64,000 nucleotides of DNA from Triglochin maritima (lineage: Eukaryota > Streptophyta > Magnoliopsida > Alismatales > Juncaginaceae), in NCBI GenBank assembly GCA_963682175.1, contig OY821775.1, positions 12,248,501 through 12,312,500 of the forward strand, written 5' to 3'. The notes beneath the pieces are model-generated. The model saw only the letters and a program-made list of their open reading frames with translations, had not been told where the DNA came from and did no database searches. Positions 1-11,282 of this stretch are shown piece after piece. The stretch's first letter is position 1, and every line of letters begins with the position of its first letter. Both the position numbers and the translations under genes were made by a program.

Positions 1-956
1 GGCAGAAACCATCAAGTTAAGTGTTCTCATTAATTCAAACAAGCATACTACATTTCTCACATACAACAATGTTTAACATTCATTCCATCTACATACACAT
101 GTATAAACATCTACTCCACCCCCAAAGGGCATGGAACTACTTACTAATCATTACACTACAAACTACATTAACAAAATGAAACATTTTAATGAAAGGCAAT
201 TAAACAAAGCAAACAAGAAATATTAAAGAAGCTAAATGAAAGGAAATTAAACTAAAGAAGCATGCAAGAATTAAAAGACAAGACAATATTAAAAGAAACT
301 AAGAAAAATTATTTTATTAACATGACTCACATTGTAAGTGGTATTCTTCTCCACTTTGAGTTTTTGCTTCAAGGCTTTTACTCAAGATAAAGAGAATGCC
401 ACCAAGGAATGAGTGAATACAAAAGGAGGAGGAGAAGTTCTATTTATAGCCAAAGAAAAAGGCAATCGGGGACAATCCCCCGATATAGGACTAATTGCAT
501 ACTATAAACGGACATAAAACAACATAATACACCACCCGACCAAAACATGTCGCCTTTGGACCGATTTGGACCGCTAATTGGCGGTCTATAAGTGCCAGAT
601 CGAGTCTGGATTTTGGTGGCTTGGTTCTGGTTTGATTTCTTGGTGTTTGATGAACCCGAATTGGTTGTTGATGGTTGGGCCCGGATTTAATTGCCAAAAT
701 ACTCCTCATTAATGTGTGGAGCTTCTTGATTTGCTCATTGATCCTTTTGGTTTTACATCCGCGTCATTCTCTCTTTCATCTCAGTCCATAAGTCTTGCAA
801 CTTAGTCATTTTTCCTTGCTTTTGAGTCATTTTATGCATCTTCTCCTCAACCTTATTTATTCCTGAAACTCAAACACAAAACTCGTTACGTAGCTTTGCT
901 TAGGCTAAGAATAAAGGATATAAGACACAAATATATGCATGATATGATGTCAATCA
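1..956 (-). mobile_element. LTR of retrotransposon family X, cut by the window edge
   Basis: Read on the minus strand this matches the split plus-strand LTR at 3490-3925 and 11283-12220 over most of its length. Both copies begin TGATTGACATC, which fixes the outer end of this copy at 956. It contains an 18-bp near-palindrome at 569-586 (GACCGCTAATTGGCGGTC). It interrupts the protease region of the neighbouring Copia fragment, so it is the younger insertion. The other end lies outside the window, so a target-site duplication cannot be checked. No coding sequence is convincing; a 72-codon frame at 491-709 is LTR sequence shared with the other copy. Confidence 0.7.
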
Positions 957-1884
957 ATGCCCATAACAACGATTCCTCCTTTGACCGGTTCATAGGATGT
1001 AAACCATTCTCCCACCGAGCACATGTGATATGATGCTCTTGTATCTAAAATCCATCTCATCGATAATTTGTCGATACATGTAGTGCAAATTATCAGGACG
1101 TCTACCGCGTCCCGTTCCTCCACCGGAGTGGCAAAATCATACCCAACTTTACTTTTCTGCTACACTCCTTGAAAGTTCTACAGTCACGGTTCATGTGACC
1201 CGTCTTCTGGCAGAAGAAACATTCAAAGGTTCTCCCCTTTAACTTTGCTACTCACCATGCCCCTTTCATTCGGTGAGGCGACCAATCCTTCACCATCATC
1301 AGAAGAGCTACTACCTGAATTCTTCCTTGCATCAATAGATATCATCTTTCCCTTGACCTCCCCTAACACCAATGAATCCTTTCCATATATGATCGTGTTT
1401 ACCAAACTCTCAAATAGGTCTGGTAGAGACGTTCGCAACAACATTGTTTTGTCATGTTCTTCCAATTTGACACCCAACTGCGTCAAATCTGCGACAAGCT
1501 TGTTGAACATTGATAGGTGATCAACAAACAATGTGTTCTCTCTCATCCGAAGCATGTACAGATAACGTTTAAAATTCAATTTGTTGTCAAGTCTTTTCTT
1601 CATAGACCTCTCCTCCAGAAGTTCCCAATATTCAGCTGCAATCGTCGTCGATTTCTTGAAGAGAATATCATCGAAAATGCACAATTCGATGATCTTTATC
1701 GCCCAAAGATTCAACATTTCCAACTTCTCATCAGTCATCTTCGCCAACCTCTTTTCTTCATCGCCAAAGTATTCAGCAATCCGTCCGTTTGGGACAACAA
1801 TGCATAGACCCTTCTTTGCCAGATGGAAAAGTTCTATTTTCTGGTAAATTTCTCCATACGAACATTTCTTGAATCTTCCACCAT
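957..1884 (-). pseudogene. Copia A gag and start of protease, decayed
   Basis: Minus-strand remnant of a Ty1/Copia gag-pol. The likely start codon is the ATG at 1884, just downstream of the primer-binding site. The gag domain (UBN2/gag_2 type) is visible but has an early stop and a frameshift, so its N-terminal part (MVEDSRNVRMEKF) and the rest are in different frames. A CCHC knuckle, C-X2-C-X4-H-X4-C (CFFCQKTGHMNRDC), lies at 1180-1221. The retropepsin active-site region lies near 1025-1054 and reads D-T-R-A-S where D-[ST]-G is expected, so the glycine is lost. The frame then runs into the X LTR at 956; integrase and RT would lie further left, outside the window. A dead fragment. Confidence 0.75.
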
Positions 1885-1902
1885 CGATAGAAGCAATCAA
1901 AA

Positions 1903-1914
1903 GCTCTAATACCA
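1903..1914 (-). promoter_or_regulatory. Primer-binding site of Copia A (initiator Met tRNA type)
   Basis: The minus strand reads TGGTATTAGAGC two bases after the LTR end. This is one transition away from the common TGGTATCAGAGC site complementary to plant initiator-Met tRNA. It sets the direction of the element and the inner edge of its 5' LTR. Confidence 0.75.
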
Positions 1915-1916
1915 GC

Positions 1917-2736
1917 TGTTGGAGATGAACTAACAATGCTACTACAAAACGATGGATTAAATGCACCATGAAACACGAATATTCAATGCGGAATAACAAA
2001 ACTTCTGCCTTTCCCAAACTTTATGGCATCAAGACACACACACACACAAGATAAAGAACAAACAAAATACAAACGCACACTTGAAACAACCACGACACAT
2101 GGATTTTACAAGGTTCGGCAACGTGTGTAAGTCATTCGGGGGAGGGGGTCTCCTACGGGTTTCCTTTCCTTCCTCTGCTTTTCCAACAAGAGAAGCAACC
2201 GAGATTACACCGGGATTAGAGGCAATATGTCCTCTAAAGCTCTCAAGAACTCTCCCTAACCCTAATCTCTCTCAAGGAAATAACAATTGTGCATCATCTA
2301 CAAATGAGGGAGGGCAGCCCCTTAAATACTAGACTCATATCCTAAAGAAACATGCAAAAAACGTGAGCAACGTTCGACCAAAAATCTTCATCGGTCGATT
2401 GGAATGGTTAATAGGAATGATTCTTGTTAATGTTAGTCGATTGGTGTAACCGACCAGTCGACCGCTCAACGGCTATCTTCCGCTCCGAACCACTTTCTGG
2501 TAGATCGGAATCACCATCGATCAACCGTTCTTGACTCCAAAAAAATGTCTGTTAATTTTTGTCTAACAGTATCCAACATCGGTCGATCGTTCATCGCATC
2601 CAAAAAGTGCCTGATAATTTCGATTGACCGGACTTCTCCACCAGTCGATCGTTGATTACCTCTGAGAGCTCCTGTTATTTTCAGTCGACCGAAATCCTCC
2701 ACCGGTCGACCGTTTTATCATGTTTCTGCCTTAACA
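1917..2736 (-). repeat. 5' LTR of Copia A
   Basis: An 820-bp LTR with TGTT...AACA termini, placed next to the primer-binding site. A TATA-like box (minus AGTATTTAAG) lies at 2321-2330. A CA microsatellite is at about 2036-2050. The U3 part upstream of the TATA box holds an array of CGGTCGACCG-like decamers (separate entry). The matching 3' LTR is not in the window. Confidence 0.65.
2371..2712. repeat. Paired CGGTCGACCG-like decamer array in the Copia A LTR
   Basis: Decamers related to the palindrome CGGTCGACCG occur in pairs: 2371 and 2392, 2434 and 2455, 2621 and 2642, 2682 and 2703. Every pair is 21 bp start to start (11-bp spacer). A single copy lies at 2579. The spacers are unrelated in sequence. 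The array lies 40-390 bp upstream of the element's TATA-like box, so here it would be in U3. Confidence 0.75.
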
Positions 2737-3207
2737 AATTTAAAAAAATTTCTTACATTTCCCACCTCGATTCCCAACTTACTTCCACTTATTGCTCACA
2801 TGGTATTCCATCTCTCACGCCTTAAGGCATCATCGCCTGAATTTGTCACCACCACTTCTCCAAGTAACGTAAGTTTATTTTATTGTTATTTTATTTACAA
2901 AAGTGCAAAAAATAGATTAAATGTAATTGGGAGTACATTAAAGATGTATATTAAAACTATGGATTTTGCAACATTGTAAAGCAGTGGAGGTTTAACTTGG
3001 GAAACTATAGAAATATCATTGTTGATAATTTATTTTCTGTCATTTTTTGTTAAACATGTAAATTAATCGTTTATGTTGTTTGCCATTTTGTTCACCCATC
3101 TTCTATTGATACATAACATATGTAGGGCATAGATGTACCCTAATTATTGTGCTTAACTATTCGAAATTATCAGATAGATTAATACCTTATAATGTTTGAT
3201 AGCTACT
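2737..3207. other. Unassigned AT-rich sequence
   Basis: About 470 bp between the Copia A LTR and a Tekay-like LTR fragment. I see no gene, LTR terminus or repeat that I can support. A short frame near 2800-2870 resembles the end of a retroelement pol only weakly. Confidence 0.4.
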
Positions 3208-3489
3208 TGTAACGTTCCCAAAAATAATGGAAAATTTAAACAATAATCAAGGAAATCAACAACAGATCACACGAGGATGCTACTCAACATATCACATCAA
3301 TATGGTGCACCACTATAATACATGAGTTGCCAAAATGTACGATTACATCAAAAAGGTATAAAAGATATGTACCAAGTAATCATAACAACCTAACAAAGGT
3401 CGACTGAGGATCTGGTCTTGGTGCACGCTCGTCCTCAGTCTCCACCCTACCAATATCTACTGAGGTCCTAAAATGCAAAAGTAATGATA
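3208..3489 (-). repeat. Tekay-like LTR, 3' part (left of the X insertion)
   Basis: On the minus strand this ends in GGGAACGTTACA after a TTTAAATTTTCC stretch, like the ends of the Tekay LTRs at 16797, 23542 and 55426. It aligns with the last part of those LTRs. Its other part lies at about 12524-13913, and the X element sits between them. Probably a solo or orphan LTR; no matching 5-bp flank was found, so the type of remnant is uncertain. Confidence 0.6.
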
Positions 3490-3925
3490 TGATTGACATC
3501 ATATCATGCATATATTTATGTCTTACATTCTTTATTTTTAGCCTAAGTAATGTTACATAATGAGTTTTATGTTTAAGTTTCAGCAATAAACAGGTTTGAG
3601 AAGAAGAGACTCAAAAAAGACTTAAAAGCAAGGAAAATGACTAAATTGCAAGACTTATGGATTGAGATATAAGAGAGAATGGCGCGGATGTAAACCAAAA
3701 TGACCAATGACTAAGTCAAGAAGTTTCACACCTTTATGAGGAGTATTTTGGCAATTACATCCGGGCCCAAACATCAACAATCAAATCGGGTTCATCAAAC
3801 ATCAAGAAATCAAGCCAGAAACGAGTCACTGAAATCTAGACTCGATCCAACCAATCCAGACCACCAATTGGCGGTCCAAATTGCTCCAAATGATTCATGG
3901 TTTAGTCGGGTGTTTGATTATGATG
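3490..3925 (+). repeat. Family X LTR, 5' part (plus strand), ending in TSD TGATG
   Basis: Starts TGATTGACATC like the inverted copy ending at 956. The LTR stops at 3925 where the Athila-like element enters and resumes at 11283. The last five bases (TGATG, 3921-3925) are repeated at 11283-11287. The inverted copy lacks the Athila insertion and reads through the corresponding place. Confidence 0.75.
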
Positions 3926-5114
3926 TGATGAAGATTTAAATTTATACCGCAAGTGCACAGCGTCTATGAAGACGTGGCAAGTACGGGTCGAACACAAGGA
4001 GGGAGAGATCTCGTTGTTAGTGTGATGTCGATTGGGGGAAAGAAGGAGAGAAGAAATAAGTTGGGTTTTTGGTATTTTTGATTTAATTATCTAAAGTACG
4101 AAACAAAAGCAATTAGAACTAAAACAAGAAATAAGAAGAGAATTCCGTTTGGTGGAGGTTTAGATTTAAGGTTTAGATTAGAGAACTTAGAAACTTATAA
4201 TAAATCATGTTTAGTTATGAAGCATTACAAGATAAATGATTTAACATAAACTCAAGTAATCAAAATACTAATCACGAACTTAGAATAATAACATTCATTC
4301 ATCTTCTCTAACCCTAAATCTGTCACCTCCACCCTTCGGAAAGAGTTAGAAACTCATGGAGGGAGGAAGAAGAAGGGGTCCTTGAGACATTACAAAGAAA
4401 ACTAAAAAGTAAGAAATAAGAAACAGAATTTTATTAATAAAACTAAGGTACACAAATAAGAACAACAACCAAGGACCCTATTTACATCGTTCTCGGGTCT
4501 ATTTATAGTTGCTACAAGGGACTTAGGTATAGAATTGGATAGTACACGTGTCCATACACAACTGGACGAAATTGGGACACACAGATCGACCAATGGGCGG
4601 CGGAATCGCCGCACATCATGTGTATTGTGCGGCGGATTCGCCTCACACGTTGGTCGGATTTAATCAGGATTTTTGTCACGCGTTTATGGTATGATTTGAT
4701 CCTCGTTTGCGCGTCTGGATTGATTCTTTCCATTGTCTTGAGCTCCGGATTAATTCCTTCCATTGTTGGAGATTTATATTTGATTTTTCTTTTGACTTTC
4801 TCCACACAATAACTTGGTCCTTTTATTTTGCAATCAGGTCCTTGGCATTTTGCAATCAAGCCCTTGACCTTTTTGTAATTAGCTCCTTGAATGCTTTTAT
4901 GCTTGGATGCATTTCCATTTGAAACCCGATAAACTTGAACTTGGTCTTTATGATAGAAATGAATCTTTTGCATGCGTTTATGCTCGGAATGTGGGTAATT
5001 TGCATCCAAGTCCCTGTATTCTGTAAATACGACTAAACACATACCTTAGTAGCATTTATTGATATAAAAGTAATCTAAATGAAAGACATATGATGCAATG
5101 TATGCAATGCATCA
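3926..5114 (-). repeat. Athila1 3' LTR
   Basis: 1189 bp; plus-strand reading begins TGATGAAG and ends GCATCA. A TATA box (minus CTATAAATAG) lies near 4500-4512, with a paired 16-bp dyad about 90 bp upstream of it at 4597-4644. On the minus strand a 176-codon frame (4512-5042) covers much of U3. It is also present in the other LTR and is partly conserved in the Athila2 LTRs. It could be chance in repeated DNA. Confidence 0.85.
4597..4644. promoter_or_regulatory. Paired 16-bp dyad module in U3 of Athila1 (3' LTR copy)
   Basis: GCGGCGGAATCGCCGC at 4597-4612, a 16-bp spacer, then GCGGCGGATTCGCCTC at 4629-4644. Each half is a near-perfect dyad; start-to-start distance is 32 bp. The same module is in the other LTR at 10765-10812. 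The same geometry recurs in the element leader and in Athila2. Confidence 0.75.
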
Positions 5115-6220
5115 AATACCCCCACACCTAGATTTTGCTAGTCCCTAGCAAAACAGAATATAAAAGAAATGAAAACAGGAAAATCCTAACTCACTTTCGT
5201 AGGAATCACGGTTGCACTTAGCATGTGCAACAAGCCTTTAAACCTCCAAGTTGCCTTAGAGGACGAGTTTTGTCTCGTGAGGGTTTTCAGTTGACACACC
5301 CACAAAGTCTTAATTCAACACTCCATTAATAGCTCTTAATATCTCTGCCTTAACCTTATACATCTCACTTAAAGTTCTCGCATGCTCATTATACAGTTCT
5401 AACTTATAAAAAGTTTGACTTGTCTTTATTCCTCCAACATTCACACCACTAACCCTTCTACACATGTTTATCACTTGAATTATTTTGCACGCCTCCTCTG
5501 GTGGTGAAGTATCATTCGGATCAACCATGGCATGGATCATTCTTTTAGCTTTGGGCCTTGAGTATTTTTTTTTCTTTCCTTTTTTTTCCGTGATTCAACA
5601 CATTTGCTTTGTGACACTTTTACCCTTTTTGCATTCGTGTAGCGAGTTTGGTCGATAATCCCAAGCTGGTAGACTCAAGTTACCGGGTTTCAAGATACCC
5701 CTACGGACCAGTGACTCAAAGGCTTGGGCTTTTGTAATCATTTTGCAAAATGTGTTTTCTTCACTTTATTCCTTTATTTTTATTTTTATTTTCCTCAAGG
5801 CTTAATTGCTATTAGAAGTCCACACTTCCCGGTATATTTTCCTCAACCTCTGCTTTTTATCAACCACTTCAAAGATTTGATTCATCCAATTTAAGTGTAT
5901 ACATGTCTTACAAGGGTCATGGGTTATTTCTTTGGAACTTAGATTTATGTCATAATTTCTACAAGTAGAACTATATAATAAGGAACAAAAAACTTAATGC
6001 AATTTGTACACGGGTTTTGGCAGTTCAATCTTAAGCTATGTCATAGAATATTTTTTTTTTTTTTAATAAAGCAGAACAGAAAATCAAATAGATAGATATG
6101 TACATATAAAAACACCCCCCCACACCTAAATCATGCATTGTCCTCAATGTATGCATAGATAAAATGAATGCACTTATTACCTGCGTCGGCTTGCGGTAGA
6201 GGGGTTGAGTTTGCTCAAAG
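5115..6220 (-). other. Athila1 3' internal tail
   Basis: Non-coding tail between gag-protease and the 3' LTR. The polypurine tract (minus GGTGTGGGGGTATT) adjoins the LTR at 5115-5130. The tail is clearly related to 48549-49641 of Athila2. Apart from the small frame at 5310-5540 I see no gene. A poly-T/A run lies at about 6049-6064. Confidence 0.6.
5310..5540 (-). CDS. Small 76-codon frame in the Athila1 tail, function unknown
   Basis: An open frame of 76 codons starting MIHAMVDPNDTSPPEEACK, between gag-protease and the 3' LTR. A clear homologue lies at the same place in Athila2 (about 49219-49446), but there it has a stop and length changes. No domain is recognised. It has no evident signal peptide or membrane segment, so it is not an obvious env-like protein. 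It may be the remnant of a longer lost pol or third frame, or an unused frame in conserved RNA. That it is a translated gene is inference only. Confidence 0.3.
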   Translation of the reverse strand: MIHAMVDPNDTSPPEEACKIIQVINMCRRVSGVNVGGIKTSQTFYKLELYNEHARTLSEMYKVKAEILRAINGVLN

Positions 6221-8833
6221 TTAGCCATAATCATAACTGGATTGAATGACACCATGTTGGTGCATGTATCCAGTTGAATTGTTCCCCATGTTGACTTGAG
6301 GAAAAGATTCCACTCTTTTCACTTGAATTGGTTCGCTTGTTTGCTCGAGTGATGGCGGTTGGTTAAATGAATTACTCCCTTTTTTCTTACATCCTTTTTG
6401 CTTATGTGATGATTTATTTGATTCAGAAGTCTGATAAATACGTGCTCTCATCACAACATCACTTGGGTTGCATATTATTTCTGGCTCATTATCAATATGG
6501 AAGATATTAAATTCTGCTTTTAAGTTCCCGAAAGATAATTGCATGAGCCCATTTCGACAGTTTATTAATGCTTCCGAAGTGGCTAAAAATGGTCTACCTA
6601 GAATTACAGGGATTTGTCGATTAGGATTTACAACAGGTTCAGTATCAAGTACGACAAAATCCACTGGATAAATGAAGTCACCAACCTTAATCAAAACGTC
6701 CTCTACTATACCTCTCGGTTTCTTAACAGAACAATCAGCGAATTGGAGGGTTGTCCTAGAGGGTTTCAGTGGACCAAGGTTGAGTTGCTCGTAGACAGAA
6801 AATGGGAGCAAGTTAACGCTTGCACCAAGGTCTAGAAGGGCTTTATTGATAAACGTATCTCCTATTGAACATGAAATTGTGGGACACCCCGGGTCCTTAT
6901 ATTTTATAGGAGATGTGTTGGAAAGAATTGAGCATATGTTTGCAGTTAAGAATGCCTTCTTTGGTACATTCGTTTTTCTCTTCTTAGTGCACAAATCTTT
7001 TAAGAATTTAGCATAAGCAGGTATTTGTTGAATCATGTCTAAGAGTGGAATGTTTACCTTAACTTGCTTAAATACTTCCAAGATTTTCTCTATTTGTGCA
7101 CTAGAGTTCTTTTTGAGTCTATTGGGAAATGGGGCTTTAGGCACATAGACTCGCTCAGGTTCAGGTTGAGCTACAGGTTCAGGTTGGGTAGGTGGATTGG
7201 GCTTTTCAATTTGGACGTCGGGTTCAATGGTCAAGTCATATGTGGGTGCTTGATGGCTAGATTGATTAGTCATTCTAGGGTTTACCACATTATTGTCAAT
7301 TTGTCTTCCGGACCGTAATGATACTACAGCAATGATTTGTTGGAACGGTCCTTCCTCATTAACCATTTAAACCGGTCTAGGGTTGTTATTTCTTGAAGGT
7401 GGTTGATAAGATTGATACTGATTATTAGTTCTTGGGTTCACCTCAGGTTGACTTGGAAATTGGCCCTTTTCTCTTTCACCTATTATCTGTGCTAATTGGC
7501 TGACCTGTGTCTCTAGCCTTTGGAATGATTGGTTGGTTGTTTGTATAAAAGTTGTCATTAAATTTTCTAATTTTGTCAACCTAACCTCATGATTTCCATT
7601 GTTATTACCCCCAGATGATGTATTATTTTGGTTATATGGGGTTGGTTGTTGTCTAGGAGGTTGTCCTTGTTGGGTCCACGAAAAATTGGGATGATTACGC
7701 CAACCTGGGTTATAGATTGATGCGTAAGGATCATTTCTAGAATTGTTAAATGTGGCATTAACATGTTCCAGGTCCACACAGTCCTCCATTAAATGACCAG
7801 TCTGACCACATCTAGAGCAGGGGATAGACAAGGGTTGATTCATTCGGGGTTGATTTTGTAGCTCTAGACTTTCCATTCTACGCATTAGGGTAGCTAGTTT
7901 TGCCTCAGCCGCTATGTTGGAGTCTACAGCTAAGACACCTGGTCGGGGTTGACTCGCTATTCTAGATCTAATACTCGGGTTGATGGGTGTTCTAGCATTG
8001 TCCCATTGCATACTATTTTCAGCTAAATCCTCAAGAAAAGTCCAGGCATCATTTTCATTTTTGGACATGAAGTTCCCTTGGCTCACAGATTCTAGCATAA
8101 CTCTAGATGTGGGTGTCAATCCCTCATAAATAATTTGGCATAATTGCCACTTCGGAATTCCGTGATGAGGGCATTGGGTCAAGACACTCTTAAATCTCTC
8201 AAGATAGGAATAGAACGGCTCGCTCTCAGACTGAACGAATGCAACAATTTCATTCCTAATCTTCATAGTCTTATGGTTGGGGAAATATTTTTTTAGGAAA
8301 ACTTGAACAAATTCGGCCCAACTTCTAATAGATCTTTCGACTAGACTATATAGCCATTTCTTAGCGTCGTCTTTCAGTGCTAGAGGCACGAATTTCAGAC
8401 GCACTGCCTCTTCAGGGATATGCTGGTATTGCATAAGAGAGCAGATTTCCTCAAATTCTCTAAGGAAGAGATATGGATCTTCCCTAGAGGTGAACTTAGG
8501 CAGCATACTCATGTATTGTGCCTTAAGTTCGAAGTCGCGACCCGGTATGGTGGGCATAACGATGCACGATGGCTGAGCAGCCATCGTTGGGTAGCATCGA
8601 TCCCTCAGAGTTATAGGTTGCACAACAGGTGGGTCCACGACGTTCTCACCCATTAGATCCGGGTGAGGTGGTGCAACAGGTGGGTTGGGGTTAAGCTCTA
8701 GACTGGAATCCAGATGAACTCGTGAGAGTCGATTGCTTAAATCCCGCACCCTAATCTGAGTGCACCGGTTTGAATTAATTTTTTTTTTTTTTTGAATTTG
8801 AATTCGAAATTTAAATTTCAAATTCAATTCCAA
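6221..8833 (-). pseudogene. Athila1 gag-protease, split by one stop codon
   Basis: A gag-retropepsin frame of about 870 codons on the minus strand, interrupted only by TAA at 7367-7369, where Athila2 has a CAA codon (a C-to-T change). The gag core lies at about residues 105-255, a CCHC knuckle (CSRCGQTGHLMEDC) at about 339-352, then a Gln/Asn-rich linker. The second part carries the Athila-type retropepsin: ALLDLGASVNLLP (active site D-L-G where D-[ST]-G is usual) and the flap/helix region ending IPVILGRPFLATSEA. The start at 8833 is the first ATG; MGENVV at about 61 residues in is an alternative start. No RT follows. Gag would form the particle and protease would mature it; the enzymes of reverse transcription must come from elsewhere. 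Confidence 0.8.
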
Positions 8834-10093
8834 GAATCAATTACTCTTTCTTTTTTTTGAATTTTTGAATTTTAATTTTTTTTTTTATGTTTTTTTAAAG
8901 GAAACAAACAATAGAAAGGTAAGGATGAGAAGGGAAAGAAGACTCAGACGAGAAGGGAAACTTAACTCTAAAGGATAAAAATTAGGGTTGGTCAGAAATT
9001 TCCTGAACAAGCACGGTCAAAACAATCCTAGACCTAGTGTCACTTAGATCTAGACGACTCCTAACTGGTTGAGTCGAATTGATTTGCTCGATTCACCTCC
9101 CTCACCAATCAAACCAAGTTGGTCAGTTAGTGTATAGCTAGTGGGGGCGCTTCCGACAGAGTCGGTGCCAATTAGACAACCACGTCGCTTGGAAGACTTT
9201 CGTCAACACAAAAACACTTTCTAGACACCAATTTGAATTCAATTAGCTTCAGGTCATAGCAAGTCAAACCAATCTCCTCCTTAATTGAGTCCGAGTCCTT
9301 AGGGACCAATGTCTAATTGATTTTAAATTTTAGGCTTAGGCGACACTTCAGGATTGTGGTTTGTGGGCTACGGGAGGGTGATGAAATCCCCACCGTATCT
9401 TTTCCTACGGAGTTGCCCTTAAGATAGTTTAACTTAAATCTAGCAAAGATAGTCAAACAATGGTCCTTTTAATGGGGGCAATTGCAAGGTTGTATGCAAC
9501 TAAATAATATGCTCTAATGCAATCGATAAAAACCTCGATACGTACCTTGCCTCCAGCAATCTTCAACAAGTATTAATTTGCAAGAATTTAGCAAGAATAA
9601 TGCAAGCAAAACATTATATGATGCATGCACTAAGGTCTTTCTAATTTTGCCAATTTTAGGTCAGAGTTGAATTATTGCCAATTATGGAATTGTAACCCTA
9701 ACACGTGCAATTCTACGAAAGGAAACTTTTCAACTATTCAGATTTTACGAGAAAGACAAGAAAAGTTACCTCCGCAATGCTCAGTCGGGTTCGCCGCCCG
9801 CTCTCGGAGATTCCAGTAGCTCAGTGTGACCACCCAGAGATGCCGACGACGCCCTCAAAATTTGAAGACCGGAAGACCAACCTGTGCGGCGATTTCGCCG
9901 CAAATGCTTCTTATGGGGCGGCGGATTCGCCGCTCTTTAAGCTCAGAATGCGCTCGTATTTCGCCGCGCGCTCTGTTGTCTCCTGAAACACAAATCCAAA
10001 TACTTAGATCGCGCACAAGATAAACAGGAAAAATCGAAAAACACAAAAACAACAAAAATCTGCGTCGCCTCCCCGGCAACGGCGCCAAAAACT
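8834..10093 (-). promoter_or_regulatory. Athila1 leader with Asp-tRNA primer-binding site
   Basis: The primer-binding site is at 10071-10087 (minus TGGCGCCGTTGCCGGGG), matching the 3' end of plant Asp tRNA as in Athila/Tat elements. The long leader holds a second paired dyad at 9886-9933: GCGGCGATTTCGCCGC, a 16-bp spacer, GCGGCGGATTCGCCGC. The rest is non-coding and collinear with the leader of Athila2 (44646-45967). Confidence 0.75.
9886..9933. promoter_or_regulatory. Paired 16-bp dyad module in the Athila1 leader
   Basis: Dyads at 9886-9901 and 9918-9933 with a 16-bp spacer, 32 bp start to start, as in U3. The spacer differs from the U3 spacer, so the dyads and their spacing are conserved rather than a whole block. 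Confidence 0.75.
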
Positions 10094-11282
10094 TGATGAA
10101 GATTTAAATTTATACCGCAAGTGCACGGCGTCTATGAAGACGTGGCAAGTACGGGTCGAACACAAGGAGGGAGAGATCTCGTTGTTAGTGTGATGTCGAT
10201 TGGGGGAAAGAAGGAGAGAAGAAATAAGTTGGGTTTTTGGTATTTTTGATTTAATTATCTAAAGTACGAAACAAAAGCAATTAGAACTAAAACAAGAAAT
10301 AAGAAGAGAATTCCGTTTGGTGGAGGTTTAGATTTAAGGTTTAGATTAGAGAACTTAGAAACTTATAATAAATTATGTTTAGTTATGAAGCATTACAAGA
10401 TAAATGATTTAACATAAACTCAAGTAATCAAAATACTAATCACGAACTTAGAATAATAACATTCATTCATCTTCTCTAACCCTAAATCCGTCACCTCCAC
10501 CCTTCGGAAAGAGTTAGAAACTCATGGAGGGAGGAAGAAGAAGGGGTCCTTGAGACATTACAAAGAAAACTAAAAAGTAAGAAATAAGAAACAGAATTTT
10601 ATTAATAAAACTAAGGTACACAAATAAGAACAACAACCAAGGACCCTATTTACATCGTTCTCGGGTCTATTTATACTTGCTACAAGGGACTTAGGTATAG
10701 AATTGGATAGTACACGTGTCCATACACAACTGGACGAAATTGGGACACACAGATCGACCAATGGGCGGCGGAATCGCCGCACATCATGTGTATTGTGCGG
10801 CGGATTCGCCTCACACGTTGGTCGGATTTAATTAGGATTTTTGTCACGCGTTTATGGTATGATTTGATCCTCGTTTGCGCGTCTGGATTGATTCTTTCCA
10901 TTGTCTTGAGCTCCGGATTAATTCCTTCCATTGTTGGAGATTTATATTTGATTTTTCTTTTGACTTTCTCCACACAATAACTTGGTCCTTTTATTTTGCA
11001 ATCAGGTCCTTGGCATTTTGCAATCAAGCCCTTGACCTTTTTGTAATTAGCTCCTTGAATGCTTTTATGCTTGGATGCATTTCCATTTGAAACCCGATAA
11101 ACTTGAACTTGGTCTTTATGATAGAAATGAATCTTTTGCATGCGTTTATGCTCGGAATGTGGGTAATTTGCATCCAAGTCCCTGTATTCTGTAAATACGA
11201 CTAAACACATACCTTAGTAGCATTTATTGATATAAAAGTAATCTAAATGAAAGACATATGATGCAATGTATGCAATGCATCA
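10094..11282 (-). repeat. Athila1 5' LTR
   Basis: 1189 bp, same length as the 3' LTR and nearly identical. Contains the U3 dyad module at 10765-10812 and the same TATA region. Followed at 11283 by the TSD TGATG and the rest of the X LTR. Confidence 0.85.

Larger units (their letters stand above)
3926..11282 (-). mobile_element. Athila1: RT-less Athila-like LTR retrotransposon
   Basis: A 7357-bp element bounded by two 1189-bp LTRs and a perfect 5-bp TSD (TGATG, 3921-3925 and 11283-11287). The order on the minus strand is LTR, Asp-tRNA-type primer-binding site, about 1.2-kb leader, gag-protease, a 1.1-kb tail with a small frame, polypurine tract, LTR. No reverse transcriptase, RNase H or integrase is present. 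The gag, the retropepsin context and the primer-binding site place it with Athila/Tat-type Ty3/Gypsy elements. The two LTRs show only about five differences by eye, so the insertion is recent. It must have been copied with enzymes supplied in trans, or it lost pol after integration; the second copy at 43421-50866 has the same lack, which favours the first. Confidence 0.85.

Noticed and set aside
2790..2870. Frame resembling the end of a retroelement pol (HMVFHLSRLKASSPE)
   Set aside because: Too short, no neighbouring domain, and surrounded by unassigned AT-rich DNA.
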